The position numbers and the translations under genes were made by a program. From Pseudomonas chlororaphis subsp. piscium (lineage in GTDB: Bacteria > Pseudomonadota > Gammaproteobacteria > Pseudomonadales > Pseudomonadaceae): DNA of 64,000 nucleotides. Under the pieces are notes generated by a model. That model did no database searches. It saw nothing but the letters and a program-made list of their open reading frames with translations, and was not told the origin of the DNA. Numbering within the stretch: position 1 is the first letter of the stretch; the number at the start of each line of letters is the position of its first letter. The DNA lies in assembly GCF_003850345.1 (NCBI RefSeq), contig NZ_CP027707.1, positions 3,100,001-3,164,000 on the forward strand, read 5' to 3'. Below are positions 31,336 to 40,478 of this stretch, piece by piece.

Positions 31336-31781
31336 TGGGCCGGGTAGTCCGCGACCACTACGTCCTTGCCGTCTTTGGTCAGGCCGATGACCTGGTAGGC
31401 ATCGGCGGGCATGCCGTCCATTTCCATGCCGGGCGAGCCCATGGGCATGCCGGGGGCGGCGACGCCGAGCAGGTCATCGCGTTTGCTCAGGGCCAGCACC
31501 TGGTCCGCCGGTACATGGCCTTCGACGAATTTGCCGTTGATCACCGCGGTGTGGCAGGACGCCAGGCGCGGGGCCACGCCCAGGCGCTGCTTGACTTCGC
31601 TCATGTTGCTTTCGACGTGGTCGTTGACCTTGAAGCCGTTGACTTGCAGGTGCTCGATCCATTTCTTGCAGCAGCCGCAGTTGGCATCGCGGTGCACATC
31701 GATGGGGATCAGGTCGGCGGCCTGGGCCAGGGAGCCGACGAGCAGGGCAGACAGGGCTGCCAGGCGCAGAGTGTTGTGCAT
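31332..31781 (-). CDS. DUF411 copper-binding periplasmic protein (CopG-like)
   Basis: 149 residues with a signal peptide (MHNTLRLAALSALLVGSLAQ-AA). The mature protein has DANCGCCKKWIEHL with the CxCC metal-binding motif, then a conserved SCHTAVINGKFVEGHVPADQ, and a Met-rich segment GMPMGSPGMEMDGMP. This is the DUF411 family, whose members (CopG) bind copper and are linked to copper resistance. The start at 31781 gives a proper signal peptide; an upstream ATG at 31811 is less likely. It is co-oriented with yqaA and downstream of the cop genes. Confidence 0.88.
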   Translation of the reverse strand: MHNTLRLAALSALLVGSLAQAADLIPIDVHRDANCGCCKKWIEHLQVNGFKVNDHVESNMSEVKQRLGVAPRLASCHTAVINGKFVEGHVPADQVLALSKRDDLLGVAAPGMPMGSPGMEMDGMPADAYQVIGLTKDGKDVVVADYPAH

Positions 31782-31950
31782 AGGGCGTCTCTTGATCATC
31801 AGGGGCGCCACGGAGGGCGCGGTCTTGGGTCGATAGGGTGGCGTATTTTGCTACTTTTCTCGAGCGCGGCGCGGTGCTTGTGTTTCAACGTTATACCAAG
31901 TGCTGGCCATCCGGACGCTGGGGCTTGTCCGTTACGCCGCGTTATCGTTT

Positions 31951-32017
31951 ATCGCGAGCAAGCTTCGCTCCTACAGAGGCGTGCATATTCTCTGTAGGAG
32001 CGAGGCTTGCCCGCGAT
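31951..32017. repeat. REP-type inverted pair downstream of copD
   Basis: ATCGCGAGCAAGCTTCGCTC (31951-31970, to CTACAGA at 31977) and TCTGTAGGAGCGAGGCTTGC (31991-32010, to CCGCGAT at 32017) face each other with a 13-base loop, 22 bases after the copD stop. It probably acts as the operon's transcript end. Confidence 0.85.
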
Positions 32018-32039
32018 AGCGGTCGCATCATTTCCGTGT

Positions 32040-32954
32040 TCATTCGGGGATCGGGCTCAGGATACCGAGCGTGGCCACAAGGCCGATAATCAGCAGGGCC
32101 GCCGCCAGTTCCAGGAACATGCTGCGGCGCAAGGCGGGCAGGGCTACCTGGGGCGAGGCCTGGTGCAGCGCCTGTTCCAGCTGCGGAACCAGATGGAAGC
32201 GGTTCAACGCGGCGAATACCAGCATGCTGGCGAACACCGCCACCTTCAGGCTGAGGAGCAGGCCGTAGGTGCTGGCGCTCAACGTTGCCAGGTCCGGGCC
32301 GACGATCAGCAGGTAATTGAGCACCCCGCTGAGGCCCAGGCTGACCACGATCAGCGTGCCCAGGCTGGCAAACCCCTTCAGGGCATCGAGCAGGTGGCCT
32401 GCCTGCTGTTCGTCTTCGCAGGCGCCACGGCGCAGCAGCAGGACGAAAGCCGCCAGCGCCCCCAGCCAGGCGCCGGCACCCAGCAAATGCAGGATGTCGC
32501 TGCCCAGGTGCAGGTAACGCTGGCCACCTTCGCTCATCGCCCCGTGGCCGCTCCAGGCCAGGGTGGCCAGGGCTGCCGCCGTGCACAGGATCAGGCCGTA
32601 GAGGGCGAATCTCGGCCAACCACTGCTGAACAGAAGCAGCGCGCCCGCCAGCAGCAACGCCGCCAGGCGCAGCAGCCAGCTTTGGCCGACATCGGTTTCC
32701 AGCATCAGCACGGGCACCAGCGCCGGGTCCAGTTCGGCCAGGCTGGTCGCGCCGCTCATCGACAGCGCCAGCTCCAGCAGCGCGGCACCCGATAGCAGCA
32801 CGCCCAGCACCAGGGTGGTCGCCAGAGGCCGGCGAAAACGCCAACGGCTCTGCGCGCCACGCAGCCCGTAAAGGCTGAACAGCGCCAGGCCGAACAGCAG
32901 CGTCAGGTCGAGGTACAGGGCAAAACGCAGGGCGACGTTGATGAGTTCGCCCAT
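32040..32954 (-). CDS. copD: Copper resistance inner membrane protein CopD
   Basis: 304 residues with eight predicted membrane spans (for example LALFSLYGL, TTLVLGVLLSGAALLELAL, LILCTAAALATLAWSGHGAM, GSDILHLLGAGAWLGALAAF). H136 in SGHGAM and the His pair region HLHLLGAGAW-like are typical of CopD, which with periplasmic CopC imports or handles copper. It starts 3 bases after the copC stop, so the pair is coupled. Confidence 0.93.
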   Translation of the reverse strand: MGELINVALRFALYLDLTLLFGLALFSLYGLRGAQSRWRFRRPLATTLVLGVLLSGAALLELALSMSGATSLAELDPALVPVLMLETDVGQSWLLRLAALLLAGALLLFSSGWPRFALYGLILCTAAALATLAWSGHGAMSEGGQRYLHLGSDILHLLGAGAWLGALAAFVLLLRRGACEDEQQAGHLLDALKGFASLGTLIVVSLGLSGVLNYLLIVGPDLATLSASTYGLLLSLKVAVFASMLVFAALNRFHLVPQLEQALHQASPQVALPALRRSMFLELAAALLIIGLVATLGILSPIPE

Positions 32955-32957
32955 GGC

Positions 32958-33341
32958 TCAGTTGACTTCGAAGGTCAGGTTGCCGGTGATCGGATGGGTG
33001 TCGGCGGACACCGCCCGCCACTCGACTTTGTAGCTGCCCTTCGAGAGCGGGGCGGCGGGGTTGATGATCATGCTTTTCGGGTCGCTGCCGCCGGCCACGC
33101 TGGCCTTGACCGGCATCGGTGCGTGGCTCATCCCGGGCATGCCGGTCATCAGCAGTCGGGCCCCGGAAAACTTGGTGGTGAGGGGTTCCGAGAATTGCAG
33201 TTCGATCTTCGCCGGTGCCGCGCCCTTGGCGCCTTCGGCCGGGGTCGAGGCCAGCAGCTTGGGGTGCGCCTGGGCGACGCCGGTGAGTAACAGGCCGGCA
33301 CCGAAAGTGGCGGCGATGACGAGATGCTTGAGGTAGGACAT
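32958..33341 (-). CDS. copC: Periplasmic copper-binding protein CopC
   Basis: 127 residues. A signal peptide (MSYLKHLVIAATFGAGLLLT, cleaved after AQA) exposes His as the first mature residue (HPKLLASTPAEG), the Cu(II) amino-terminal ligand of CopC. The Ig-like fold includes IELQFSEPLTTKFSGARL, a Met-rich loop MTGMPGMSHAPMP and the C-terminal SADTHPITGNLTFEV with another ligand His. The start at 33341 has GGAG 8 bases upstream. It is followed by copD. Confidence 0.95.
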   Translation of the reverse strand: MSYLKHLVIAATFGAGLLLTGVAQAHPKLLASTPAEGAKGAAPAKIELQFSEPLTTKFSGARLLMTGMPGMSHAPMPVKASVAGGSDPKSMIINPAAPLSKGSYKVEWRAVSADTHPITGNLTFEVN

Positions 33342-33398
33342 GCAAGGCTCCAGGCGGCATTGGCCGCGTGATGTTTTTAGTTATCTATTGAACGAAAG

Positions 33399-34328
33399 TC
33401 AGAACCACAGGCGTACACCGAGCACCAGGCGGGCTTCGCTGCTGTCTTCGCCTTCTTCACGGGCGTAGTCCGCGGTCTTGCCGTAGCTGCGGCTCCAGGT
33501 CACGCCGACATAGGGCGCGAACTGCCGGTGCAACTCGTAGCGCAGGCGCAGGCCGGCCTCCAGCGAGGAGAGCCCCGAGCCAATGCCCCGTTGCGGGTCG
33601 TTCTTGCCGTACAGGCTGACCTCCGCGTTGGGCTGCAGGATCAGGCGGTTGGTCAGCAGGATGTCGTATTCGGCCTGGAGCCCCAGGGCACTCTGGCCGC
33701 CTTCGCCGAGGTAGGCGGTGGCCTGGCTTTCAAAGTTGTACAGGGCCATGCCTTGCAGCCCGAGGGCGGCCCAGGTCTGCGGCGCGCCGGGCTTGAAGTC
33801 CTGGCGCACGCCGCTGACCACATCCCACCAGGGGCCGATGGCATGGCCCCAGAGCGCTTCGACCTGGGCGTTTTCGGTCCGGCCGTTGGTGCGTTCGCCT
33901 TCGCTGCGCAGCCACAGCCGGTCGATGTCGCCGCCGATCCAGCCGTTCATTTCCCAGGCCAGGGCACTGCCGTCATCGGCGTCCTGGTACTCCAGGCGAT
34001 CGATCAGCCACAGCGAGTTGATCGCCTTGTCGTTCACGCCGTGGCCGGCCACCGGCGGGAAGGCGGCGCGGCGGTCGGCGTCGGTGAGCACCGGGATCGG
34101 CGTGCGGCTTTGGCTGGGCGCCGCGGGCTCCATGGTCTGCAGCGGCTCGCCGTCCATGCCGCTCATCTGGCTGTGGTCCATGCCCGGCATCGTGCTGCCT
34201 TGCATGGCGGAAGCCGGCATGGACGAATGATCCATGCTGGAGTGATCCATGCTTTCGGCGGCCTGCAGGGTGCCGGCGCTGAGGCCGAGCAGGGTGGTGA
34301 ACAGGGTCAAGGCGTTCTTCGGCATCAT
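33399..34328 (-). CDS. copB: Outer membrane copper resistance protein CopB
   Basis: 309 residues. Signal peptide up to LQAAES, then a Met/His-rich, copper-binding segment of repeated [15 protein letters not shown] and SGMD units (residues 24-65), then the CopB barrel starting at [20 protein letters not shown] with conserved [25 protein letters not shown] and the terminal aromatic strand VLGVRLWF. It probably sequesters copper at the outer membrane. The first ATG overlaps the copA stop (ATGA at 34325-34328). Confidence 0.95.
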   Translation of the reverse strand: MMPKNALTLFTTLLGLSAGTLQAAESMDHSSMDHSSMPASAMQGSTMPGMDHSQMSGMDGEPLQTMEPAAPSQSRTPIPVLTDADRRAAFPPVAGHGVNDKAINSLWLIDRLEYQDADDGSALAWEMNGWIGGDIDRLWLRSEGERTNGRTENAQVEALWGHAIGPWWDVVSGVRQDFKPGAPQTWAALGLQGMALYNFESQATAYLGEGGQSALGLQAEYDILLTNRLILQPNAEVSLYGKNDPQRGIGSGLSSLEAGLRLRYELHRQFAPYVGVTWSRSYGKTADYAREEGEDSSEARLVLGVRLWF

Positions 34329-36157
34329 GCGGCGCTCCCGGCTTCGTCCACTCGTACTTCGCGAAACATGCCCATCTCCATGTGAAACAGCAGGTGGCAG
34401 TGATAGGCCCAGCGCCCCAGGGCATCGGCGGTCACCCGGTAACTGCGTTTGCTGCCCGGCGGCATGTCGATCGTGTGCTTGCGCACCAGGAAGCGCCCCT
34501 GTTCGTCTTCCAGGTCGCTCCACATGCCGTGCAGGTGGATGGGGTGGGTCATCATGGTGTCGTTGACCAGGGTGATGCGCACCCTCTCGCCGTAGATCAG
34601 GCGCAGGGGCTCGGCGTCGCTGAACTTGATGCCGTCGAACGACCAGGAGAATTTCTCCATGTGCCCGGTCAGGTGCAGCTCGATGGTGCGGCTCGGTTCG
34701 CGCCCGTCCGGGTCTTCGAAGGTGCTGCGCAGGTCGGCGTAGGTCAGTACCCGGCGGCCGTTGTCGCGCAGGCCGATGCCCGGGTCGGCGAGTTTCGGCG
34801 TCGGGCTCATGGTCTGCATGTCCACCAGCGGGTTGCCGTCTTCCGAGGCCGGGTGGCTTTGCATGGCGCCGCCCATGGCGCCGTGGTCCATGCCCGACAT
34901 GCCGGCCATGGCGCTGTGATCCATGCCGGCCATGTTGCCGGAATCCATCCCCTGCATCTGGCTGTGGTCCATGCCCTGCATCTGGCCATGATCCATGCCG
35001 GGCATGGCGCCCATGTCCATGCCAGCCATGCTGCCGTGATCCATGCCCATGTCGGCCATGCTGATCAGCGGCCGCGGGTCCAGGGGCGGCACGGGCGCGC
35101 TCAGCCCCGGACGCTGGCTCAGGGTGCCGCGGGCGTAGCCGCTGCGGTCCATGGCCTGGGCGAACAGGGTGTAGGCCTCCTGCGAGCCGGGCTCGACCAG
35201 CACGTCGTAGGTTTCCGCCACGGCGATGCGCAGTTCATCGACACTGACTGGCTGCACGTACTGGCCGTCGGCGGCGACCACGGTCATTTTCAGGCCGGGA
35301 ATGCGCAGGTCGAAGTAGCTCATGGCCGAGCCGTTGATCAGGCGCAGGCGCAGCTTCTCGCCGGGCTTGAACAGCCCGGTCCAGTTGCCGCCCGGGCTCT
35401 GGCCGTTGATCAGGTAGGTGTAGGTATAACCGCTGACGTCCGTGAGGTCGGTGGGGGTCATTTTCATCTGCGCCCACATCTTGCGATCGGCGAGGGTGGC
35501 GGCCCAGCCGTCGCGGCTGACGTCCTCGATAAAGTCACCGACCGTGCGTTTGTGGAAGTTGTAGTAGCCGGGCTGCTTTTTCAGGATGTGCATCAGGCGC
35601 TCGGGCGCCTCGTCGCTCCAGTCGCTGAGCATCACCACGTAGTCGCGGTCGTACTGGAAAGGCTCCGGCTCGCGGGCCTCGATCACCAGTGGCCCGTAGA
35701 CCCCGGCCTGTTCCTGCAGGCCCGAGTGGCTGTGGTACCAGTAGGTGCCGTTCTGCTGGACCTTGAAGCGGTATTCGTAGAGGCCGCCTGGAGTGATGCC
35801 GTGGAAGCTCAGGCCCGGCACGCCGTCCATGTTGGCCGGCAGGATCAGGCCGTGCCAGTGGATCGAGGTGTCCTCCTTCAGGCGGTTGCGCACCCGGATG
35901 GTCACGGTATCGCCCTCGCGCCAGCGCAGCAGCGGGCCGGGCAGGCCGCCGTTGATGGTCATCGCGGTGCGCGACGTGCCGCTGTAGTTGACCTGGGATT
36001 CACCAATGAACAGGTCGAACTGCTGGCCGCTGAGGGCAGGCAGCTGGCCGTCCTCGCTGCGGGCCCAGAGCGGCTGTTGCCACAGCCCGGTGCCGGCCAG
36101 TACGCCACCGGCGGCCAGGCCCTTGATAAAACTGCGTCGTGTGGGTTTTACGTGCAT
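34325..36157 (-). CDS. copA: Multicopper oxidase CopA (copper resistance)
   Basis: 610 residues. A twin-arginine signal ([14 protein letters not shown]) exports the folded protein. The cupredoxin domains carry [37 protein letters not shown] and the type-1 copper motif [14 protein letters not shown]. Between domains 2 and 3 lies a long Met-rich segment (about 370-440) made of repeated [22 protein letters not shown] and similar units that bind copper. It oxidises Cu(I) and sequesters copper in the periplasm. It heads the copA-copB run and has a cop box about 80 bases upstream. No copRS pair is in the window. Confidence 0.96.
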   Translation of the reverse strand: MHVKPTRRSFIKGLAAGGVLAGTGLWQQPLWARSEDGQLPALSGQQFDLFIGESQVNYSGTSRTAMTINGGLPGPLLRWREGDTVTIRVRNRLKEDTSIHWHGLILPANMDGVPGLSFHGITPGGLYEYRFKVQQNGTYWYHSHSGLQEQAGVYGPLVIEAREPEPFQYDRDYVVMLSDWSDEAPERLMHILKKQPGYYNFHKRTVGDFIEDVSRDGWAATLADRKMWAQMKMTPTDLTDVSGYTYTYLINGQSPGGNWTGLFKPGEKLRLRLINGSAMSYFDLRIPGLKMTVVAADGQYVQPVSVDELRIAVAETYDVLVEPGSQEAYTLFAQAMDRSGYARGTLSQRPGLSAPVPPLDPRPLISMADMGMDHGSMAGMDMGAMPGMDHGQMQGMDHSQMQGMDSGNMAGMDHSAMAGMSGMDHGAMGGAMQSHPASEDGNPLVDMQTMSPTPKLADPGIGLRDNGRRVLTYADLRSTFEDPDGREPSRTIELHLTGHMEKFSWSFDGIKFSDAEPLRLIYGERVRITLVNDTMMTHPIHLHGMWSDLEDEQGRFLVRKHTIDMPPGSKRSYRVTADALGRWAYHCHLLFHMEMGMFREVRVDEAGSAA

Positions 36158-36238
36158 GCCCCAAGGCTCCCTCGATCCTGTTGTGTCAGGTATGAGGCGA
36201 CCTTAAGCGGCGCGGCCTGTCAGAAAACTGAGGTGAAG

Positions 36239-36253
36239 ATTACAGATTTGTCA
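36239..36253 (-). promoter_or_regulatory. Cop box (CopR-type operator) upstream of copA
   Basis: On the minus strand the bases read TGACAAATCTGTAAT, a full match to TGACA-N4-TGTNAT, the CopR operator of P. syringae as I remember it. It lies 81 bases upstream of the copA ATG on the same strand, a normal position for activation by a phosphorylated CopR/CinR-type regulator. Confidence 0.7.
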
Positions 36254-36280
36254 GCCAGCGCGACGCCACCCGTTGCCGGG

Positions 36281-36736
36281 TCAGTGGGCGATGTCCTCCA
36301 GGTTGCGCTTGAGGTTGGCCAGGGCCAGTTGGGACAGGTGCTCGATGCGCGGGCGCAGGCTGCCCAGGTTGAGGTCGGAGCAGTAGTGCAGGCTGCGCTT
36401 GAACAGGGTTCCGTCCCCGTATTTGCGCAACTGATAGTGGATCGAGCCGTCTGCTGGCGGAGAACTGAAGACGATCTTGAACTCCTTGGGAAACACCGCG
36501 ACCAGCACCCGGCAGCTCATGTGGATCTGCAGGCCGAGCAGGTCGATGGTTTTGCTGAAGCGATGCCCCGCCGGCAACGAGCCGGCCAGGCCGGTATCGG
36601 CGCGCAGGGAAGCGGGATGCCACTCGTACCAGCGATCCGGCTGGGTCACGTAGTAGTAGACGGTATCGATCGGCGCGTCGATGTAGAGCTCATGACAGAT
36701 GAGCTCGTCCAAAAGGTGCTGCTGACGTTGTTCCAT
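36281..36736 (-). CDS. SRPBCC family (START-like) protein
   Basis: 151 residues. LYIDAPIDTVYYYVTQPDRW is the typical SRPBCC first strand and helix, followed by WHPASLRADTGLAGSLPAGH and a C-terminal helix RPRIEHLSQLALANLKRNLE. The fold binds hydrophobic ligands; no ligand can be named. The start at 36736 has AAGGAGG 7 bases upstream; the frame extends to 36790 without a better site. It lies head-to-tail with copA (its stop is about 124 bases before the copA start) and the cop box sits between them. Confidence 0.82.
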   Translation of the reverse strand: MEQRQQHLLDELICHELYIDAPIDTVYYYVTQPDRWYEWHPASLRADTGLAGSLPAGHRFSKTIDLLGLQIHMSCRVLVAVFPKEFKIVFSSPPADGSIHYQLRKYGDGTLFKRSLHYCSDLNLGSLRPRIEHLSQLALANLKRNLEDIAH

Positions 36737-37240
36737 GATGCACCTCCTTGTGTAGGGACCCTCAAATATAGTTGCCCCCGCGCCCGTCATGGGGCTAGGT
36801 CACCGACCGTCCGGCACGGACCACAACCGCCCATGAGAAACCGGGGATGGCCGTCGTACTTTCCCGAGCGGGGACGGTGGTGGGGAAAGTTGCGCAACCC
36901 CCCGGCAAATGGCGCGAAAGTTACTGGAAAAGCATCCGAAGCAAATTAACTGTCTGGTACGTTTTGTTGTGCAAGTTGTCGCTTAGTTGCTGTGGGCTGG
37001 ATTGTTAAGCAATTGTTTCAGCCAGTAAAAACGCGGCTTCCAGGCATTTGTATCGAGAATGTACGAAAATTGTAAATTCTCGAAATATTTATTGGAGCAA
37101 CCTTCTGCCGTGCCGATACTTCGAACATCTCTTCCCTTCAATCAGGCTTTCCAGACGGCCCTTAGTTGTACTTGCGCGATCTTCCCGTTGGCCGTGCAAG
37201 AGGGGCAAAAGTTGCGGGAAGCCCGCACACAGGAGTTTTT
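36737..37240. other. AT-rich leader upstream of the 176-residue unknown gene
   Basis: 504 bases between the divergent starts of the SRPBCC gene and the unknown gene at 37241. The right half, from about 36930, is clearly AT-richer than the core and contains an 8-base inverted repeat at 37053-37083. No credible ORF fits. It looks like a long regulatory leader. Confidence 0.45.
37053..37083. promoter_or_regulatory. Inverted repeat in the unknown gene's leader
   Basis: TCGAGAAT (37053-37060) and ATTCTCGA (37076-37083) are perfect inverse copies with a 15-base spacer containing GTACGAAAATTGTAA. It lies about 160 bases before the start at 37241. It may be an operator or a leader hairpin. Confidence 0.4.
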
Positions 37241-37771
37241 ATGACAATCGGAAATGTCGGCGGCTGGACCAGCAAGGCCGGCCTGCTGGTGCAGGACACC
37301 GGCACCCGGGGCAAGCCGGTCAGCCAGAGCACCAAGGTCAAGCAGATGCTCGCCCTTGTCGGCCAGAACCCGCTGGCGCTGAACGTGTTCAAGATGGACG
37401 AAATGAAGCTGCACAAGCAGATCAAGGGGTTCGATCCGGAAAACGTCAGCGCCAAGCAACTGGGCAACATGAGTACCTTCCTGAAGGAAAAGGGCCTGAT
37501 CAGCGACGTGACGGCGATGACCCTGCTCAACGCCGGCGACAAGTTCGACCGCTTCGGCGTGCAGAAGGACCCTGAAGCCAAGTTCAACGCCCTGGAATAC
37601 TTCGCGATCCAGCTGGACACCATCCAGAGCAACAACCTCAAGGGCAACAAGTACGCCAACTACCTGATCCCCGAGTACAAGAAAGCCATCTACGTGCTGC
37701 AGAACCTGCAAAGCTACGGCAAGGGCAACGGCACCACGGTGACCGACAAGAATCGCTCCACCAAGGCGTGA
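37241..37771 (+). CDS. Hypothetical protein, unrecognised family
   Basis: 176 residues starting MTIGNVGGWTSKAGLLVQDT and ending NGTTVTDKNRSTKA. It has no signal peptide or membrane segment. It is hydrophilic with several predicted helices (VKQMLALVGQNPLALNVFKM, AKQLGNMSTFLKEKGLISDV, YLIPEYKKAIYVLQNLQSYG), and the first 30 and last 15 residues look disordered and Gly/Ser/Thr-rich, a composition seen in proteins secreted without a cleaved signal. AGGAG lies 6 bases before the ATG. Codon use is normal Pseudomonas although the leader is AT-rich. A strong terminator follows directly, so it is monocistronic. I do not recognise the family and assign no function. Confidence 0.8.
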   Translation: MTIGNVGGWTSKAGLLVQDTGTRGKPVSQSTKVKQMLALVGQNPLALNVFKMDEMKLHKQIKGFDPENVSAKQLGNMSTFLKEKGLISDVTAMTLLNAGDKFDRFGVQKDPEAKFNALEYFAIQLDTIQSNNLKGNKYANYLIPEYKKAIYVLQNLQSYGKGNGTTVTDKNRSTKA

Positions 37772-37783
37772 GATAACCAAAAA

Positions 37784-37820
37784 GGCCCTCGACCGATAAG
37801 CCGGTCGAGGGCCTTTTTTG
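37784..37820. terminator. Strong bidirectional intrinsic terminator
   Basis: GGCCCTCGACCG (37784-37795) pairs perfectly with CGGTCGAGGGCC (37802-37813), followed by TTTTTT; five A lie on the left side, so it also serves the convergent aldo/keto reductase gene, which ends at 37832. Confidence 0.93.
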
Positions 37821-37831
37821 TGGCCAGTTGT

Positions 37832-38827
37832 CTAGCGGTCGAGCAAGGCCATTACCGCTTGAGGGTAGCGCTCGCCGGCGGTGGCGGCGGGGGTGAAGAT
37901 CCGCTCCAGGGCCAGCAGTTCATCGGCGCCGAGGCGGACCTGCAGCGCGGCGACGTTCTCCTCCAGGTACTTGCGCTGCTTGGTGCCCGGAATCGGAATC
38001 AGGTAATCGCCCTGCGCCAGCACCCAGGCCAGCGCCAGTTGCCCGGTGGTGATGCCCTTGGCCGCCGCGAGTTGCTTGACCTGTTCCACCAGCAGCAGGT
38101 TCTTGGTGAAGTTCTCGCCTTGGAAGCGCGGACTGAAACGCCGGTAGTCGTCGGCGGCGAAGTCCTCCGGGCTCTTCAGGGCGCCGGTGAGAAAGCCTCG
38201 TCCCAGCGGGCTGTAGGGCACAAAGGCGATGCCCAGGCGCTGGCAGGCCGCGAGACAGCCGTTGTCTTCCTGGTCGCGGCTCCACAACGAGTACTCGCTT
38301 TGCAGAGCGCTGATCGGATGCACCTTGTGGGCCCGCTCCAGGGTCGCCGCCGAGGCTTCGCTGAGCCCCAGGTAGCGGACCTTGCCGGCCTGCACCAGCT
38401 CGGCCATGGCGCCGACGGTTTCCTCGATGGCCACGTCCGGGTCGATACGGTGCTGGTAATACAGGTCCAGGGTTTCCACGCCCAGGCGCCGCAGGGTGCC
38501 CTCGATCGCCTGGCGAATGTATTCGGGGCGGCCGTTCACACCGCGTGCCGCCGCGTCGCCCGGGTCGCGGACGATGCCGAACTTGCTGGCCAGGAACACC
38601 TGTTCGCGTTTGCCGCGAATCGCCTGGCCGATCAGGGTTTCGTTGCTGTGGGGCCCGTACATGTCGGCGGTGTCCAGCAGGTTGACTCCCAGTTCCAGGG
38701 CGCGATGCAAGGTGGCGGTGGCTTCCTTGGTATCGGTGCCGGTGGTGTAGAAGTCGGTCATGCCCATGCAGCCAAGGCCGATGGCGGAAACCTGCGGGCC
38801 GTTCTTGCCCAGTTGACGGGTTTGCAT
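37832..38827 (-). CDS. Aldo/keto reductase
   Basis: 331 residues of the AKR superfamily (YajO/AKR13-like). [20 protein letters not shown] opens the barrel; the tetrad is D in [10 protein letters not shown] of the same motif, K in FLASKFGIV and H in LYYQHRIDP. The NADPH site is in [13 protein letters not shown]. The start at 38827 is the conserved MQTRQLG; the frame is open beyond it through the divergent promoter. A LysR gene is divergent with 119 bases between, a classic regulator-target pair. Confidence 0.93.
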   Translation of the reverse strand: MQTRQLGKNGPQVSAIGLGCMGMTDFYTTGTDTKEATATLHRALELGVNLLDTADMYGPHSNETLIGQAIRGKREQVFLASKFGIVRDPGDAAARGVNGRPEYIRQAIEGTLRRLGVETLDLYYQHRIDPDVAIEETVGAMAELVQAGKVRYLGLSEASAATLERAHKVHPISALQSEYSLWSRDQEDNGCLAACQRLGIAFVPYSPLGRGFLTGALKSPEDFAADDYRRFSPRFQGENFTKNLLLVEQVKQLAAAKGITTGQLALAWVLAQGDYLIPIPGTKQRKYLEENVAALQVRLGADELLALERIFTPAATAGERYPQAVMALLDR

Positions 38828-38946
38828 AGGAGAAGCTCCGGTAGTAGGTGTGGTGGCTATTGTTCTCCTCGACAAAAACAAGATAAACCGGCTAAAAGCA
38901 CTATCACTATTCGTAATTTCTAAATAATCCGTGACAGGCCAAGCCA

Positions 38947-39864
38947 ATGGACCGTTTTAACGCCATGCGTGTGTTCACCCGCATCGTCGACCTCGGCGGT
39001 TTCGCCAAGGCCGCCGACAGCCTGCAGATGCCCCGGGCCTCGGTGACGGTGCTGATCAAGCAGTTGGAGGCGCATCTGGGCGTGCAGCTGCTGTTGCGCA
39101 CCACCCGCCAGGTCACGCCGACCCTGGACGGCGCCGCCTATTACCAGCGTTGCGTGCGGCTGCTGGCCGACCTGGAGGAAACCGAGGCGGTGTTCTCCGT
39201 TGCGCGCCACAACCCGCGGGGCACCTTGCGCATCGACATGCCGGCGGGGATCGGGCGGTTGGTGGTGATCCCGGCGCTGCCGGCGTTCTCCGAGCGTTAC
39301 CCGTTGATCGATCTGGAAATCGGCCTCAACGATCGACCGGTGGACCTGATTCGCGAAGGGGTGGACTGCGTGTTGCGCGGCGGCCTGTGCCTCGACGACT
39401 CGCTGGTGGCCCGACCGTTGCTGGCGCTGGAGCAGGTGACTTGCGCCAGCCCCGCCTACCTGCGCCAGCGCGGTGTGCCGCAGAGCCTGGACGACCTGGC
39501 CGGGCATCAGATGATCGAGTATTTCTCCAGCGTCAGCGGCAAGCGTTATGGCCTGGAGTTCGAGGTGCAGGGCCAGGTGCTGTTGCCGGAGCTGCCCAAA
39601 AAGGTGTCGGTCAACAGCGCCGATGGTTACCTGGCCGCCTGCGAGGCGGGCTACGGCTTGGTGCAGACGCCTTATTACCATGTCGCCCAGCAGTTGGCCG
39701 AAGGGCGCCTGAGTGAAGTGCTCCGGCACATCCCGCCGCCCAGGATGCCGTTGAGCGCGCTGTACCCGCCGCACCGGCATCTGTCGACGCGGGTCAGGGT
39801 GTTTGTCGATTGGCTGGTGGAGTTGTTCGCCCAGCCGGGGATTCACAACACCCGGCTGGCATAG
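38947..39864 (+). CDS. LysR-family transcriptional regulator
   Basis: 305 residues. [20 protein letters not shown] starts the N-terminal winged helix ([23 protein letters not shown] is the helix-turn-helix), followed by a type-2 periplasmic-binding-like effector domain ([20 protein letters not shown] onward). It belongs to the CrgA-like group common beside oxidoreductases. Divergent from the aldo/keto reductase it probably controls. Confidence 0.92.
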   Translation: MDRFNAMRVFTRIVDLGGFAKAADSLQMPRASVTVLIKQLEAHLGVQLLLRTTRQVTPTLDGAAYYQRCVRLLADLEETEAVFSVARHNPRGTLRIDMPAGIGRLVVIPALPAFSERYPLIDLEIGLNDRPVDLIREGVDCVLRGGLCLDDSLVARPLLALEQVTCASPAYLRQRGVPQSLDDLAGHQMIEYFSSVSGKRYGLEFEVQGQVLLPELPKKVSVNSADGYLAACEAGYGLVQTPYYHVAQQLAEGRLSEVLRHIPPPRMPLSALYPPHRHLSTRVRVFVDWLVELFAQPGIHNTRLA

Positions 39865-39956
39865 CCCGCTGGAATGACTGACGCCCGCGGCGAGGCGGGC
39901 GTCGGGTAATTTCGCGGTGGGGTTGCCGGAAGGGAAGTACCGGTGGGCTGGATGAC

Positions 39957-40085
39957 TTAGCGGTGGTAGTAGCCGGGGCCGCCGTCGTAATGGCGGTGAT
40001 GCCAGCCGTCGTGAGGGAAAATGATGCAGCCGGACAGGGTCAGCATCGCCAGCAGGGGAATCAGCCATGTGATTCGACGAAACAT
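39957..40085 (-). CDS. Small lipoprotein, 42 residues
   Basis: MFRRITWLIPLLAMLTLSGC is a complete lipoprotein signal (positive start, hydrophobic core, lipobox LSGC with Cys20). The mature 23 residues are IIFPHDGWHHRHYDGGPGYY plus HR, rich in His, Tyr and Gly, which suggests metal binding or simply a short surface anchor. GAGGA lies 8 bases before the ATG. Too short for common cut-offs, but the signal, the ribosome site and Pseudomonas codon use make it convincing. Function unknown. Confidence 0.75.
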   Translation of the reverse strand: MFRRITWLIPLLAMLTLSGCIIFPHDGWHHRHYDGGPGYYHR

Positions 40086-40270
40086 TGCGCAGTCCTCAAA
40101 GGGCTCTCGGGGTTAAAACCGCCGCGATGCAGCGAAAACGCTTCGGCGGCTGTAACATGAGACCCCGTTTGCCTGCGCCCATCCCCGATTCTCGGTAGGC
40201 GTTTGGCATCTGTTTCGATACAAGGTCGATACATTTTCAGGCCGCACTTTTACAGGTTCAGGAACCCGCA

Positions 40271-40459
40271 ATGACCCAGAAGCAACGTTTGATCTATTCG
40301 ATTGTGATTTCCCTGGTGGTACTGGGAATCATGCTTGGCCTTTCTTACCTGCAGAACGCCGGAATGATCACCGAGAAAATGTTCCAGTACATCGCCATTG
40401 GCGTGGCGGTGACCGTGGTCGTGATCAATGGCGTGATGCGGCGCAAGGTCAAGCCTTGA
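40271..40459 (+). CDS. Small two-span membrane protein
   Basis: 62 residues: MTQKQRLIYSIVISLVVLGI continues as a first span to about 28, and FQYIAIGVAVTVVVINGVMR forms the second span, ending in basic RRKVKP. CAGGAA is 7 bases upstream of the ATG. No family is recognised. It is divergent from the lipoprotein gene and convergent with the Fur-like gene. Confidence 0.75.
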   Translation: MTQKQRLIYSIVISLVVLGIMLGLSYLQNAGMITEKMFQYIAIGVAVTVVVINGVMRRKVKP

Positions 40460-40478
40460 GAGACACCCCCCGACGGCC

